From DAOTKC01 sp035449045 (lineage in GTDB: Bacteria; Bacillota; Clostridia; Christensenellales; CAG-917), in assembly GCA_035449045.1 (NCBI GenBank), contig DAOTKC010000002.1:1-64000 (forward strand): a stretch of DNA of 64,000 nucleotides, in the 5' to 3' direction. The position numbers and the translations under genes were made by a program. Positions 41,947 through 50,317 of the stretch are shown here, piece by piece. Below the pieces are notes generated by a model, which had not been told where the DNA came from, did not search any database, and was given only the letters and a program-made list of their open reading frames with translations. The stretch's first letter is position 1, and every line of letters begins with the position of its first letter.

Positions 41947-44445
41947 TTGGAAAAAAGTAATCAAGCTTCGATTTACGTCGCCTTCAGGTTCCACGTCAAC
42001 TTCTATCATTCCTATCGGGGCGACACGCCCGACGAAAACGGGATAGGGAAAGATATCAGAATAATTCGCTATATTCTGGACACCTTGGACAGCCGGAACG
42101 CTTGCGGCGTGCCCGCCATGGGAACGTGGGATATCGAAAACTATTATTCGCTGGAAAAGCTGATGAGAAAGCACTGCCCCGAGCTTATCGAGCGGATACG
42201 GCAGCGCGCCGCTTCGGGAGTGGACGAAATCGAGATAATGAGCTATAACAACGGCCTCGTTTCGGCGCACACCGAGGAAGAATTTTTCAAGATGATGGAG
42301 CTTACGCGCCACAACCCCGAGGGCTCGGGGCTATCCGACATCTTCGGCGAGTTCGCGCCCATCGTCCGTTCCCAGGAGTGCATGATGACTCCCGCCCTCG
42401 TTCCCCTCTATAAAAAGGCGGGTGTCGAGGCCATCACCATGTTTTACAGCGCCATACCCTTCAACGGCTTCAGCAACTTCGTGCCGCTCCTTCCCCTCGA
42501 AAAAAGGTATAACCCGCTTTGGTATCGCGCGCCCGGCCGCGAGGAAAAAATCATTCTCATGCCCTGCATAAACCCCGCCGACATGTATGACAATCTCGGC
42601 CTTTCCATGATGATAAGAAGCCTTCGCCGCGGCCAGCTAAAGCTGAAAGAGCCGACGGATTTGCTCTTGACCATCGACATGGACGCCGACGACCTGTTCT
42701 GGGAGGGCTATCTCAACACTGCGGTTTCCTACGATTTGTTGAAGAGGAAAACTCCGCTGATAAAGGGCGGGCTCAACTTGTTTATCAACAAGCTGAAGGA
42801 CATTCCCTACGTTAAATTCACCACGCCCTACCGCTATTTGAAGGAGCATCCGCCGGCAGGCGAAGCGGTCTTCGGCCAAGATACCATGGACGGCTGCTTC
42901 GACGGTTTCGCGCCTTGGTCGGATAAACTCGAAAACGCCAAGCTCTGGACGCCGATTGAGCGTTCCCGCCTCCTTGTCGAATACGCGCGCGCCGCCGCGC
43001 CCGGCGAGTCTACGGAAAAGGCAGTTGCCGAGGCTTTGAAAAACCGCGTTCTGACGCTCTCCACCACCCACTTCGGGCTATCGACGCCCGTAATGTGCAA
43101 GCCTAGGCTTATTCAGGCCTATCACAAGGCGCTGACGGCGCTTACCGACTCCGAACGCATTTTGAAAGAGGCTTTGCAAAATAAAAAGGACGGCGTATAT
43201 TTCCAAAAGAAATACCTGAGAAATACGCCGAAACAGGGGTTGATACGCATAAATCGTGACGATAAAACGCCGATTGCGGAAATAAACGAAAATAATACCG
43301 CCGTTTTTTCAAGGAATGTTTTCGGCCGCGCCGAAAGCGATATTATCTACTCGGGGAGCGACGATTATATAAGCGTGGAGGATGCCGCGCAGGCTGTTAA
43401 AGCTCCATCCGCTCTCGCCGCGGGCAAGGATTTCATCAAAAACGGCAGAATCGAGCTTAAAGTAGAAAACGGCGAGCCCGTCCTCTATCTCGACGGCAAG
43501 CGGAAGAGCTCGGCGGGCTCCTTCAGAACATCGTTGAATTACGGCGGAGTGGTTTACTCCGGCCGGTCGGAATATGCCTGCAAGCTGATTGAGGGCAAAG
43601 CGGCGATTATGACGGAGAATGGAGCCATAAAGTTCGGCGAGGAACTTGAGCATACCGCCGAATACTCTAAGCAATATATGATTGCGGGCGAACTTCCCTA
43701 CATTTACGCCGATGTCGACGTTTCCTATCCCATGACGCCCGATTTCGGCGTCAAGCCCAAAAAGGCGGCGAGACTAAGGCGCGGCTACGATTTAAGATGG
43801 CGGGAGGTCATGCCGCTTGAGTTGATTCCTTCATTCAGGGGAAGCGAAAAAGCGCCCGTTCGCGTCATCAAGCACAACTTCTTCGGTGACGTCAGCTATT
43901 TCGATTACGACTACGGCAAGTTCAGCAAAAACGCCGAGTTTGACTCAAGTAACAACGCGCTTACGGCGGGTTTCGTCGCCTTTTCGGCGGGAGGGGAAGG
44001 TATGCTTCTCGCCCAGTCGGCGGCGGCGGACAACAAGTTTTCCTTCTGTCCCGTCCGTATGAGAAAGGAAAAGGGCGCCGATAAGCTGTTTCTCAACCCC
44101 TTCGGCGCCTACTTCGGCAAGCAGCTCGACTATGCCGCAGCAAAAACCGGCCTTGCCATGAAGATGACCCTTGCCCAAGCCGAGCAGTTCCTTCCCTCGG
44201 CGTCCTCCTATCGCGGCGGGCGCCAGCAGTTTTCGCTGATGATAGCGCCGTTTTCGGGTGAGCTTTCCGACTCTCTCATTAACGACGCGCTGCTTCACGC
44301 CTATCCGCCGCTGGTGCTAGCGAACGGCCAAAACGCCACCGTCGGTTTTACCGATTGGTTCAACGCCGAGCCATTGGACGCTTCTCAGCTTTCCGAGGAA
44401 GACGCCAAGCTTCTTTCCGAGCTTAACGAGTTAAGCTCGAAATGA
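41947..44445 (+). CDS. large protein with a GH38/GH57-like N-terminal domain, function unknown
   Basis: 832 residues, TTG start with GAGGAG upstream. The first ~330 residues look like the (beta/alpha)7 barrel of GH38/GH57 hydrolases and deacetylases: YVAFRFHVNFYHSY, then GTWDIENYYSLEKLMRKHCP, IEIMSYNNGLVSAHTEEEFF, GEFAPIVRSQECMMTPALVP and LLLTIDMDADDLFWEG. Candidate acidic residues are the Glu of SQECMM and the Asp cluster of DMDADD. The rest is beta-rich, resembling the C-terminal sandwich domains of GH38. Lying between uxaC and uxuA, it probably processes a uronic acid-containing glycan or product; this is inference. Confidence 0.5.
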   Translation: MEKSNQASIYVAFRFHVNFYHSYRGDTPDENGIGKDIRIIRYILDTLDSRNACGVPAMGTWDIENYYSLEKLMRKHCPELIERIRQRAASGVDEIEIMSYNNGLVSAHTEEEFFKMMELTRHNPEGSGLSDIFGEFAPIVRSQECMMTPALVPLYKKAGVEAITMFYSAIPFNGFSNFVPLLPLEKRYNPLWYRAPGREEKIILMPCINPADMYDNLGLSMMIRSLRRGQLKLKEPTDLLLTIDMDADDLFWEGYLNTAVSYDLLKRKTPLIKGGLNLFINKLKDIPYVKFTTPYRYLKEHPPAGEAVFGQDTMDGCFDGFAPWSDKLENAKLWTPIERSRLLVEYARAAAPGESTEKAVAEALKNRVLTLSTTHFGLSTPVMCKPRLIQAYHKALTALTDSERILKEALQNKKDGVYFQKKYLRNTPKQGLIRINRDDKTPIAEINENNTAVFSRNVFGRAESDIIYSGSDDYISVEDAAQAVKAPSALAAGKDFIKNGRIELKVENGEPVLYLDGKRKSSAGSFRTSLNYGGVVYSGRSEYACKLIEGKAAIMTENGAIKFGEELEHTAEYSKQYMIAGELPYIYADVDVSYPMTPDFGVKPKKAARLRRGYDLRWREVMPLELIPSFRGSEKAPVRVIKHNFFGDVSYFDYDYGKFSKNAEFDSSNNALTAGFVAFSAGGEGMLLAQSAAADNKFSFCPVRMRKEKGADKLFLNPFGAYFGKQLDYAAAKTGLAMKMTLAQAEQFLPSASSYRGGRQQFSLMIAPFSGELSDSLINDALLHAYPPLVLANGQNATVGFTDWFNAEPLDASQLSEEDAKLLSELNELSSK

Positions 44446-44547
44446 ATAATGAATAATGAATAATGGTGGATGGCGGACGATAAACGCTCAACGAAAAACG
44501 AAAAACGGCGGAGCGGCGCTAAGGCGCCGAAAGAAAACGATAAACGA
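44443..44547 (+). repeat. interspersed intergenic repeat, copy A
   Basis: Begins with repeated AATAATGAATAATG, then GGTGGATGGCGG, CGAAAAACGAAAAACG and a hairpin CGGCGC-TAAG-GCGCCG (44514-44529), ending in GAAAGAAAACGATAAACGA. The same blocks in the same order occur at 59103-59228. It overlaps the intergenic space before uxuA and contains a spurious in-frame extension of that gene. Confidence 0.85.
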
Positions 44548-44565
44548 ATAGCGGTGGAAAAAAAT

Positions 44566-45612
44566 ATGAAGCTGACGTTCAGATGGTTCGGCGAGAACGA
44601 CGCCGTTCCCATAAAGTATATAGCGCAAATTCCCGGCATCTACGGCGTGGTAACGGCGCTCTACGGCATTCCCGCGGGCGAAATTTGGCCGCTCGACGCC
44701 ATATCAAAGCTTAAAGGCGCGGCGGAGTCACACGGCCTTGCCGCCGAGGTAATCGAGAGCGTGCCTGTCCACGAGGATATTAAACTTGGACTACCGTCGC
44801 GCGACAGATACATCAAAAATTACATCGAAACGTTGAAAAATTTAGGCGCCGCCGGCTTTAAATGCGTTTGCTATAACTTTATGCCCGTGTTCGACTGGGT
44901 CAGGACAGACTTAAAATTGAAAAACGCCGACGGCAGCACATCCCTCGCTTACCGCGAGGAGGAGATAAGAAAGCTCGACAAAAACTCGCTTTCGCTCCCC
45001 GGCTGGGATGAAAGCTACACAAAAGAGGAGCTTTCCGGCCTTCTTGAAAGCTACAATGCGGTGACGCCTCGAAAGCTCTTTGAAAACCTCGTCTATTTTT
45101 TGGAAGCGCTTATGCCCGCCTTAGAAGAAACGGGCATAAACATGGCAATCCATCCCGACGACCCGCCTTGGGAAATATTCGGCCTTCCCCGAATTATCTC
45201 GGCCGAGGATGGCTTAGATAAGCTTTTCGCCGCCGTCCCGAGCAAGCATAACGGCCTCGCTTTCTGCACCGGCTCTCTGGGCGCGAAGAGAGCAAACGAC
45301 CTTCCGCGCTTGGCAAAAAAATATGCAGAAGCAGGCCGAATTCATTTCGCGCACTTAAGAAACATTGCATATGACGGTGACTTAAGTTTTCGCGAGACGG
45401 CGCACAATTCTGCCTCGGGCTCGCTCGATATGTTCGTCATCGTGTCGGCGCTCGTTCGGGGCGGCTTTTCGGGCTACGTGCGTCCCGACCACGGCCGCAA
45501 CATCTTCGGAGAGGAGGGCAAGCCGGGCTACGGCCTATATGATCGCGCTCTCGGTGCCGCCTACCTCAACGGCCTTTTCGAGGCCGCCGAAAAAATGGTT
45601 GCGAATAGCTAG
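44566..45612 (+). CDS. uxuA: mannonate dehydratase
   Basis: 348 residues from the ATG at 44566 with GGTGG upstream. An ATG at 44470 in the same frame would add 32 residues encoded wholly by the repeat element, so it is rejected. Typical UxuA blocks: MKLTFRWFGENDAVPIKYIA, YGIPAGEIWPLD, ESVPVHEDIKLG, YNFMPVFDWVRTDL, NMAIHPDDPPWEIFGLPRI, LAFCTGSLGA and IHFAHLRNI. It dehydrates mannonate to KDG, the substrate of KdgK. Metal ligands (His and Cys of HPDDPP and FCTGS) are present. Confidence 0.95.
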   Translation: MKLTFRWFGENDAVPIKYIAQIPGIYGVVTALYGIPAGEIWPLDAISKLKGAAESHGLAAEVIESVPVHEDIKLGLPSRDRYIKNYIETLKNLGAAGFKCVCYNFMPVFDWVRTDLKLKNADGSTSLAYREEEIRKLDKNSLSLPGWDESYTKEELSGLLESYNAVTPRKLFENLVYFLEALMPALEETGINMAIHPDDPPWEIFGLPRIISAEDGLDKLFAAVPSKHNGLAFCTGSLGAKRANDLPRLAKKYAEAGRIHFAHLRNIAYDGDLSFRETAHNSASGSLDMFVIVSALVRGGFSGYVRPDHGRNIFGEEGKPGYGLYDRALGAAYLNGLFEAAEKMVANS

Positions 45613-45702
45613 CTTTGTATATTATTAACAGCGACGGTAAAATGCAGGATAATCAATATAGCGGCTAACTTAAATCCCGATTGCGATAATCCGCCCTTTC
45701 TT

Positions 45703-45719
45703 GGGGATAAAATATCCCC
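45703..45719. promoter_or_regulatory. perfect inverted repeat upstream of the zinc-ribbon genes
   Basis: GGGGATA, AAA, TATCCCC, about 38 nt before the ATG at 45757. It is not followed by a T run. It could be an operator or mRNA hairpin. Confidence 0.45.
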
Positions 45720-45756
45720 GGGCGCAACCGACTTGATTTTTTAGGACAATCATATT

Positions 45757-46155
45757 ATGGACGATTTCAGAATAAAAGAAGAAGGGTTGAAATATTGCGT
45801 CTATTGCGGTTCCAGAATTTTTTCGGACGCCGTTTACTGCATTCATTGCGGCCAGGTTCTGACCTCTCCGCCTCCTTCGCCTCCCCCAAATAATACCCCT
45901 TATGACGACGGTAATATCGGCTGGGGAGTTTTGTCATTCTTTTTCCCGCTAGTCGGGCTCATTCTCTATCTCGTTTGGCGCGATGAAAAGCCTCGCACCG
46001 CCCGCATCGCCGGCAAGGGCGCGCTTGCATGGCTTATTCTATGCGTCTCCTTGGTGGTTTTGACGATTATCATCGTCGTTATCGTTATTGCGACCGATTA
46101 CGATTATTCAGAGGGCGCAGCTCTTCTTTCACATATCTCGGGCTTGTTTGTTTAA
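45757..46155 (+). CDS. zinc-ribbon membrane protein, paralogue 1
   Basis: 132 residues. The N-terminal zinc ribbon CVYCG...CIHCG (about residues 15-37) is of the YCxYCG/CxxCG type. A proline linker follows, then hydrophobic segments (GWGVLSFFFPLVGLILYLVW and GALAWLILCVSLVVLTIIIVVIVI). The IGWG...FFPLVGLILYLVWRDEKPR block is shared with the next gene. Function is unknown; such proteins may sense metals or act in membrane complexes. Confidence 0.75.
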   Translation: MDDFRIKEEGLKYCVYCGSRIFSDAVYCIHCGQVLTSPPPSPPPNNTPYDDGNIGWGVLSFFFPLVGLILYLVWRDEKPRTARIAGKGALAWLILCVSLVVLTIIIVVIVIATDYDYSEGAALLSHISGLFV

Positions 46156-46227
46156 CTGCTCAAATACATCGACAGTCGTTCATTTGATAATATTTCCGTA
46201 AATGAAAACTATATAGAGGAGAAAGTT

Positions 46228-46527
46228 ATGAAATATTGCGAACATTGCGGGCAATCTCTTCAAGATGACGCCGCTTACTGCACCGGCTGCGGACGCGCCG
46301 CGCGCTATTACGCTCCAAATACAACCCAACAACCCGAGCGGCCGCCCGTTACCGATACCGGCAGCATCGGCTGGGGCTTTTTGGGCTTCCTTTTCCCCAT
46401 AGTCGGGTTAGTTTTATATCTCGTCTGGAAAAACGACCGCCCGCGCAACGCCAAGCGTGCCGGCGTCGGCGCCTTGGTTGGCTTCATTCTCGGCATAATT
46501 AGCGGCTTACTCTTCCCGTTTATCTAA
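46228..46527 (+). CDS. zinc-ribbon membrane protein, paralogue 2
   Basis: 99 residues: zinc ribbon MKYCEHCGQSLQDDAAYCTG with the matching CGR, a Pro/Gln linker, and two hydrophobic stretches (GWGFLGFLFPIVGLVLYLVW, GALVGFILGIISGLLFPFI). It is clearly a duplicate of the upstream gene with a shorter linker. GAGGAG precedes the ATG. Function unknown. Confidence 0.75.
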   Translation: MKYCEHCGQSLQDDAAYCTGCGRAARYYAPNTTQQPERPPVTDTGSIGWGFLGFLFPIVGLVLYLVWKNDRPRNAKRAGVGALVGFILGIISGLLFPFI

Positions 46528-46572
46528 ATTATCAAGACCCGAGTTTTTGATTATTGCTAAAAAAATCCGCGC

Positions 46573-46601
46573 TTGACAGCGGGGGCTTTTCAATTTAGAA
46601 T
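46573..46601 (+). promoter_or_regulatory. promoter of the GH2 gene and following operon
   Basis: TTGACA, 17-bp spacer, TAGAAT, about 90 nt before the ATG at 46691. Confidence 0.75.
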
Positions 46602-46690
46602 TAATAGATAAGCTATTAATTATTAATAAGATAAGTTACCCGCTTTTCTTTTTCTCAAAAATTAAGGCGGCTAAAAAAGGCGGACGCGAA

Positions 46691-48835
46691 ATGAGGATAG
46701 AAACGCCGCTCAAAGACGGCTGGATTTTTAAAAAAAACGGCGAATCAACCGCCGTTTCGCTTCCTCACACATGGAACGCCGGAGACGGCCAATGCCCCGC
46801 CTATTTCCGCGGCGAATGCAGCTATATCCGATTTTTAGAAAAAGCCGAAACCACTACATATCTTAAGTTTTTGGGCGCCAATTTAAAGACGATGGTATTT
46901 ATAAACAGCCGCTTCGTCGGCGGGCATTTGGGCGGCTATTCCGAGTTTTCATTCGACATCACAAACTTTCTCACACTTGAGAATAACAAGCTCGAGGTTT
47001 TGGTTTCCAACGCCGACTGCACCAAGGCCTATCCTTCAATCGCCGACTTCACTTTCTACGGCGGGCTCTACCGCGACGTTTATTTGGTTTTATGCGAAAA
47101 GACGCATTTCGCGCTTGAGGGCGGGCTTAAAGCCGCCGCCGTCAAAGAAGACGGGAAATGGTTGATTAAGGCCGCGGCCGTAGTTTCGGGCGAAGACAAG
47201 AATTTTCAAATTTCTTATGAACTGAAAAATCAGGACGGAGAGCCGATTAAGAGGATAGTCGGCGAAATCGGCAGCTTATCGGCTCGTTTTGAGGTTGAAA
47301 AACCGGTTTTATGGCAAGGTCTTGAAAATCCATATCTCTACACGCTGACGGCTTCGCTATACGATAGCGGTAAGCAGTTAGATGAAATCACCGTTGAAAT
47401 CGGCTTTCGCGAAATTTATATCGACGCCGAAAAAGGATTTTTCTTAAACGGCAAACCGCTTAAAATCCGCGGCGTCTGCCGCCATCAGGACAGGGCGGGA
47501 GCGGGAAACGCGCTTTTGCCCGAGCACCACGAAGAAGATATAAAAATCATTTTGGAGTCGGGCGCCAACGCCGTTCGGCTTGCGCATTACCAGCAGTCGC
47601 AATATTTTTATTCGCTGTGCGACCGCGCCGGCCTTTTGGTTTGGGCGGAAGTTCCCGTCATTTCCAAGTTCTCACCTAAAAAGCAAAAGAACGCCCTTTC
47701 CCAGCTTGGGGAGCTCATCGAACAAAGCTTCAACCACCCCTCTGTTTTTTGTTGGGGAATTCAAAACGAAATTACGCTGGGCGGCGCGCCTAAAAAGCTC
47801 AAAAAATATTTGAGCGAACTTAACGTCCAAGCGCATCGGCTTGACGAAACGCGCTATACCGCCTCGGCACAGCTTTCGCTTTGCCCCAAAACCTCGCCGC
47901 TCAATTCAATTACCGACATTTTGGGCTATAACCATTATTTCGGCTGGTATCTGGGCATCGCCGAGGATTTGGACAGCTGGCTCGATGCCTTCTTTAAAGC
48001 TATGCCGAAGTTTAAGCTTTGCCTTTCGGAATACGGCGCCGAGGGCGTGTTGAAATATCAAAGCGAGGTAGCGGCGCAGGGAGACTATTCCGAGAGCTAT
48101 CAGGCCGAATTTCACCAAAAATATCTTAAAATCATTGATAAATACCCCAACCTTTGGGGCTCCTTTGTTTGGAATATGTTCGATTTCGCTTCGGCGTCAC
48201 GTAACGAGGGCGGCACCGTCGGCATGAACAATAAAGGCCTCGTTACAATGGACAGAGCGATAAAAAAGGACGCGTTTTACCTCTACAAGGCGCATTGGTC
48301 TAAGGAAAAATTTGTCCACATCGCGGGCAGGCGACATCTAAACCGCCCGATAGGGAAAACCGCAATAAAGATTTATACCAACCTTGACTTCGTCGAGCTT
48401 ACCGTCAACGGCGAGTCTATCGGCACAAAATCGGGGGAAGTCACTCTGTTTGAAAACGTCGAAATCAAGGCGGGCGAAAACATTGTCAAAGCGAGCTCGG
48501 GGGATTATTTCGACGAAATCGTTTTAATCGGCGTGGCCGAAGAGGATAAAAGCTACGTTCTCACCGATAAAGGCAACACCGTCGTCAGAAACTGGTTCGC
48601 GCCCGGCGAGAAAAGAACGGACATGCTGTCGGCCGACGACCGCATATCGGATATATTGAAAAACAAAGAGGCGATGGAACTTTTGTCGGGACTTTACGGA
48701 AACCTGATAAAGAGCCCGCTTCTTAAACTTTTGGGAAGGTTTACGGTGCGGAGGATAGCGAGCCTCAAAGTTTTAGGCTTTGACAAGGAAGCCGTCGAGC
48801 TTGCCGACCGCTTTTTACAAACGATAAAGAAATAA
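46691..48835 (+). CDS. glycoside hydrolase family 2 enzyme (beta-galactosidase or beta-glucuronidase type)
   Basis: 714 residues. Domain order: N-terminal sugar-binding jelly roll (residues ~1-150: LPHTWNAGDGQCPAYFRG, NLKTMVFINSRFVGGHLGGY, FYGGLYRDVYLV), an Ig-like domain (~155-245), a TIM barrel (~245-540), then C-terminal beta domains. In the barrel, IRGVCRHQDRAG and GANAVRLAHYQQSQ are GH2 signatures. CWGIQNEI contains the acid/base Glu and LCLSEYGAEG the nucleophile Glu. There is no signal peptide, so it acts on imported glycosides. The following GPH symporter and the uronate genes favour beta-glucuronides, but galactosides are possible. Confidence 0.92.
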   Translation: MRIETPLKDGWIFKKNGESTAVSLPHTWNAGDGQCPAYFRGECSYIRFLEKAETTTYLKFLGANLKTMVFINSRFVGGHLGGYSEFSFDITNFLTLENNKLEVLVSNADCTKAYPSIADFTFYGGLYRDVYLVLCEKTHFALEGGLKAAAVKEDGKWLIKAAAVVSGEDKNFQISYELKNQDGEPIKRIVGEIGSLSARFEVEKPVLWQGLENPYLYTLTASLYDSGKQLDEITVEIGFREIYIDAEKGFFLNGKPLKIRGVCRHQDRAGAGNALLPEHHEEDIKIILESGANAVRLAHYQQSQYFYSLCDRAGLLVWAEVPVISKFSPKKQKNALSQLGELIEQSFNHPSVFCWGIQNEITLGGAPKKLKKYLSELNVQAHRLDETRYTASAQLSLCPKTSPLNSITDILGYNHYFGWYLGIAEDLDSWLDAFFKAMPKFKLCLSEYGAEGVLKYQSEVAAQGDYSESYQAEFHQKYLKIIDKYPNLWGSFVWNMFDFASASRNEGGTVGMNNKGLVTMDRAIKKDAFYLYKAHWSKEKFVHIAGRRHLNRPIGKTAIKIYTNLDFVELTVNGESIGTKSGEVTLFENVEIKAGENIVKASSGDYFDEIVLIGVAEEDKSYVLTDKGNTVVRNWFAPGEKRTDMLSADDRISDILKNKEAMELLSGLYGNLIKSPLLKLLGRFTVRRIASLKVLGFDKEAVELADRFLQTIKK

Positions 48836-48853
48836 AGTAACATAAAGGGACTA

Positions 48854-50302
48854 ATGGAAGAGCGGACGACAAGAATCAGCGAAGCGGCGGCGGAAAGGAG
48901 CCTGCCTCCCTTCGGAATAAAAGACAAGATAGGCTTCGCGCTGGGCGATTTCGGCTGCAACATGAGCTTCTCGCTGGTGACGGCCTTTATGTATATCTTC
49001 TATACCCAATACATAGGGCTGTCGTCGACGATTTGGTCGGCCATCATCATCGTCGTCAAGGTTTGGGACGCCGTCAACGACCCGATTATGGGCGGGCTGA
49101 TGGACGCCAAAAAGCCCAAAAAGGGCGGCAAGTTCAAGCCTTGGATAAAGCTCGGCTCCTACGGCCTCATCATCGGTGGCGCGCTCGTGTTTCTGCCCAT
49201 TCCCAACGCTCCCACCGCCGTCAAGGTCATCGTCTGCATAGTGTCGTATCTGCTTTGGGACGTAAGCTACACCGTCGTCAACGTTCCCTACGGCGCCTTT
49301 AACGCCGCAATTTCCGCCGATACCGGCCACCGCGCCTCGCTCTCGGTGTTCAGGAGCATAGGCGGCGGGCTGGGCGGACTTGTCAGCATGGTGCTACCCG
49401 CGCTGCTTTTTGACGAAAACAACGTGCTTTTGGGCGGCCGCCTGATTTGGGCGGGCGTCATAATGGGCGTTATAGCCTTTATTTCGTTCTGGCTGTTTTT
49501 GATTATGACGACGGAGCGCGTAGAAATTCCCGTCGAGACCTATAAATTCAACTTTTTCAAGACGGTGGGCAATTTCTTTAAAAACCGCGCCGCGCTCGCC
49601 GTCAGCATAGCGTCCTTTCTGCTTTTGGTCTTCTTTATGTCGACGACAACGACGAACACGCTCGTCTATCAAATTTATTTCGCGCGCGCCAAGATGACGA
49701 CAATCGTTTCCATCGTCTCCTACGCGCCGCTCGTCATACTGGTGCCGTTCGCATCCAAGATAGTCAAAAAATTCGGCAAAAAGCTGGCGGCGGGCGTGCC
49801 GCTCATCTTGAGCGCGGCGGCGGCAGGCGTCTTGCTTTTGATTCCGATGGACAGATACGCGGCGTGGTCGGCGTGGGTCTACATAGCGGGGCTCGCCATA
49901 ATTCAGTTCGGCGGCGGCATGTTCCAGCTGGTGTGCTGGGCGATGATTGCCGACTGCATCGATTATCAGCATATAAAGACGGGCAGGCGCGACGAAGGCT
50001 CGATTTACGCCATTTATTCGCTCTTCCGCAAGCTTGCGCAGGGCGTGGGCGCCGCGCTCATTCCGATGTGCATGGCGTGGGTGGGCTACGTCGAGACTCA
50101 GGGGCCCAACCAGACCGCCCAAGCCGCCGAGAACATGAAGGATATGTCGCTCTATCTTGTGCTTTTAGGCTCGCTCGCCATTGCCGCCGTTGTGCTGTTA
50201 TTTTACAACCTCGGCAAGAAAGAGGTGGAAGATATGAATAAAAAACTCGGCAAGCTTGCCGAGCTCAACCTCTCCGAAGCCGTCACCGCGATGAAAGAAT
50301 AG
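48854..50302 (+). CDS. MFS transporter, GPH type (glucuronide permease-like)
   Basis: 482 residues, about 12 membrane helices. IKDKIGFALGDFGCNMSFSL at the start, VWDAVNDPIMGGLMDAKKPKKGGKFKPWI (the GPH cytoplasmic motif), NVPYGAF and CIDYQHIKTGRRDEGSIYAI are all characteristic of the melibiose/glucuronide symporter family. It starts 18 bp after the GH2 gene and probably imports that enzyme's substrate with a cation. It is a second GPH transporter in addition to the one at 34531, and the two are only distantly alike. Confidence 0.93.
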   Translation: MEERTTRISEAAAERSLPPFGIKDKIGFALGDFGCNMSFSLVTAFMYIFYTQYIGLSSTIWSAIIIVVKVWDAVNDPIMGGLMDAKKPKKGGKFKPWIKLGSYGLIIGGALVFLPIPNAPTAVKVIVCIVSYLLWDVSYTVVNVPYGAFNAAISADTGHRASLSVFRSIGGGLGGLVSMVLPALLFDENNVLLGGRLIWAGVIMGVIAFISFWLFLIMTTERVEIPVETYKFNFFKTVGNFFKNRAALAVSIASFLLLVFFMSTTTTNTLVYQIYFARAKMTTIVSIVSYAPLVILVPFASKIVKKFGKKLAAGVPLILSAAAAGVLLLIPMDRYAAWSAWVYIAGLAIIQFGGGMFQLVCWAMIADCIDYQHIKTGRRDEGSIYAIYSLFRKLAQGVGAALIPMCMAWVGYVETQGPNQTAQAAENMKDMSLYLVLLGSLAIAAVVLLFYNLGKKEVEDMNKKLGKLAELNLSEAVTAMKE

Positions 50303-50317
50303 TTTTAGGAGGATATT

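Noticed and set aside
44470..44565. 32-residue N-terminal extension of mannonate dehydratase
   Set aside because: It is encoded by the interspersed repeat, is Lys-rich and unlike the family, while the ATG at 44566 gives the standard N-terminus.
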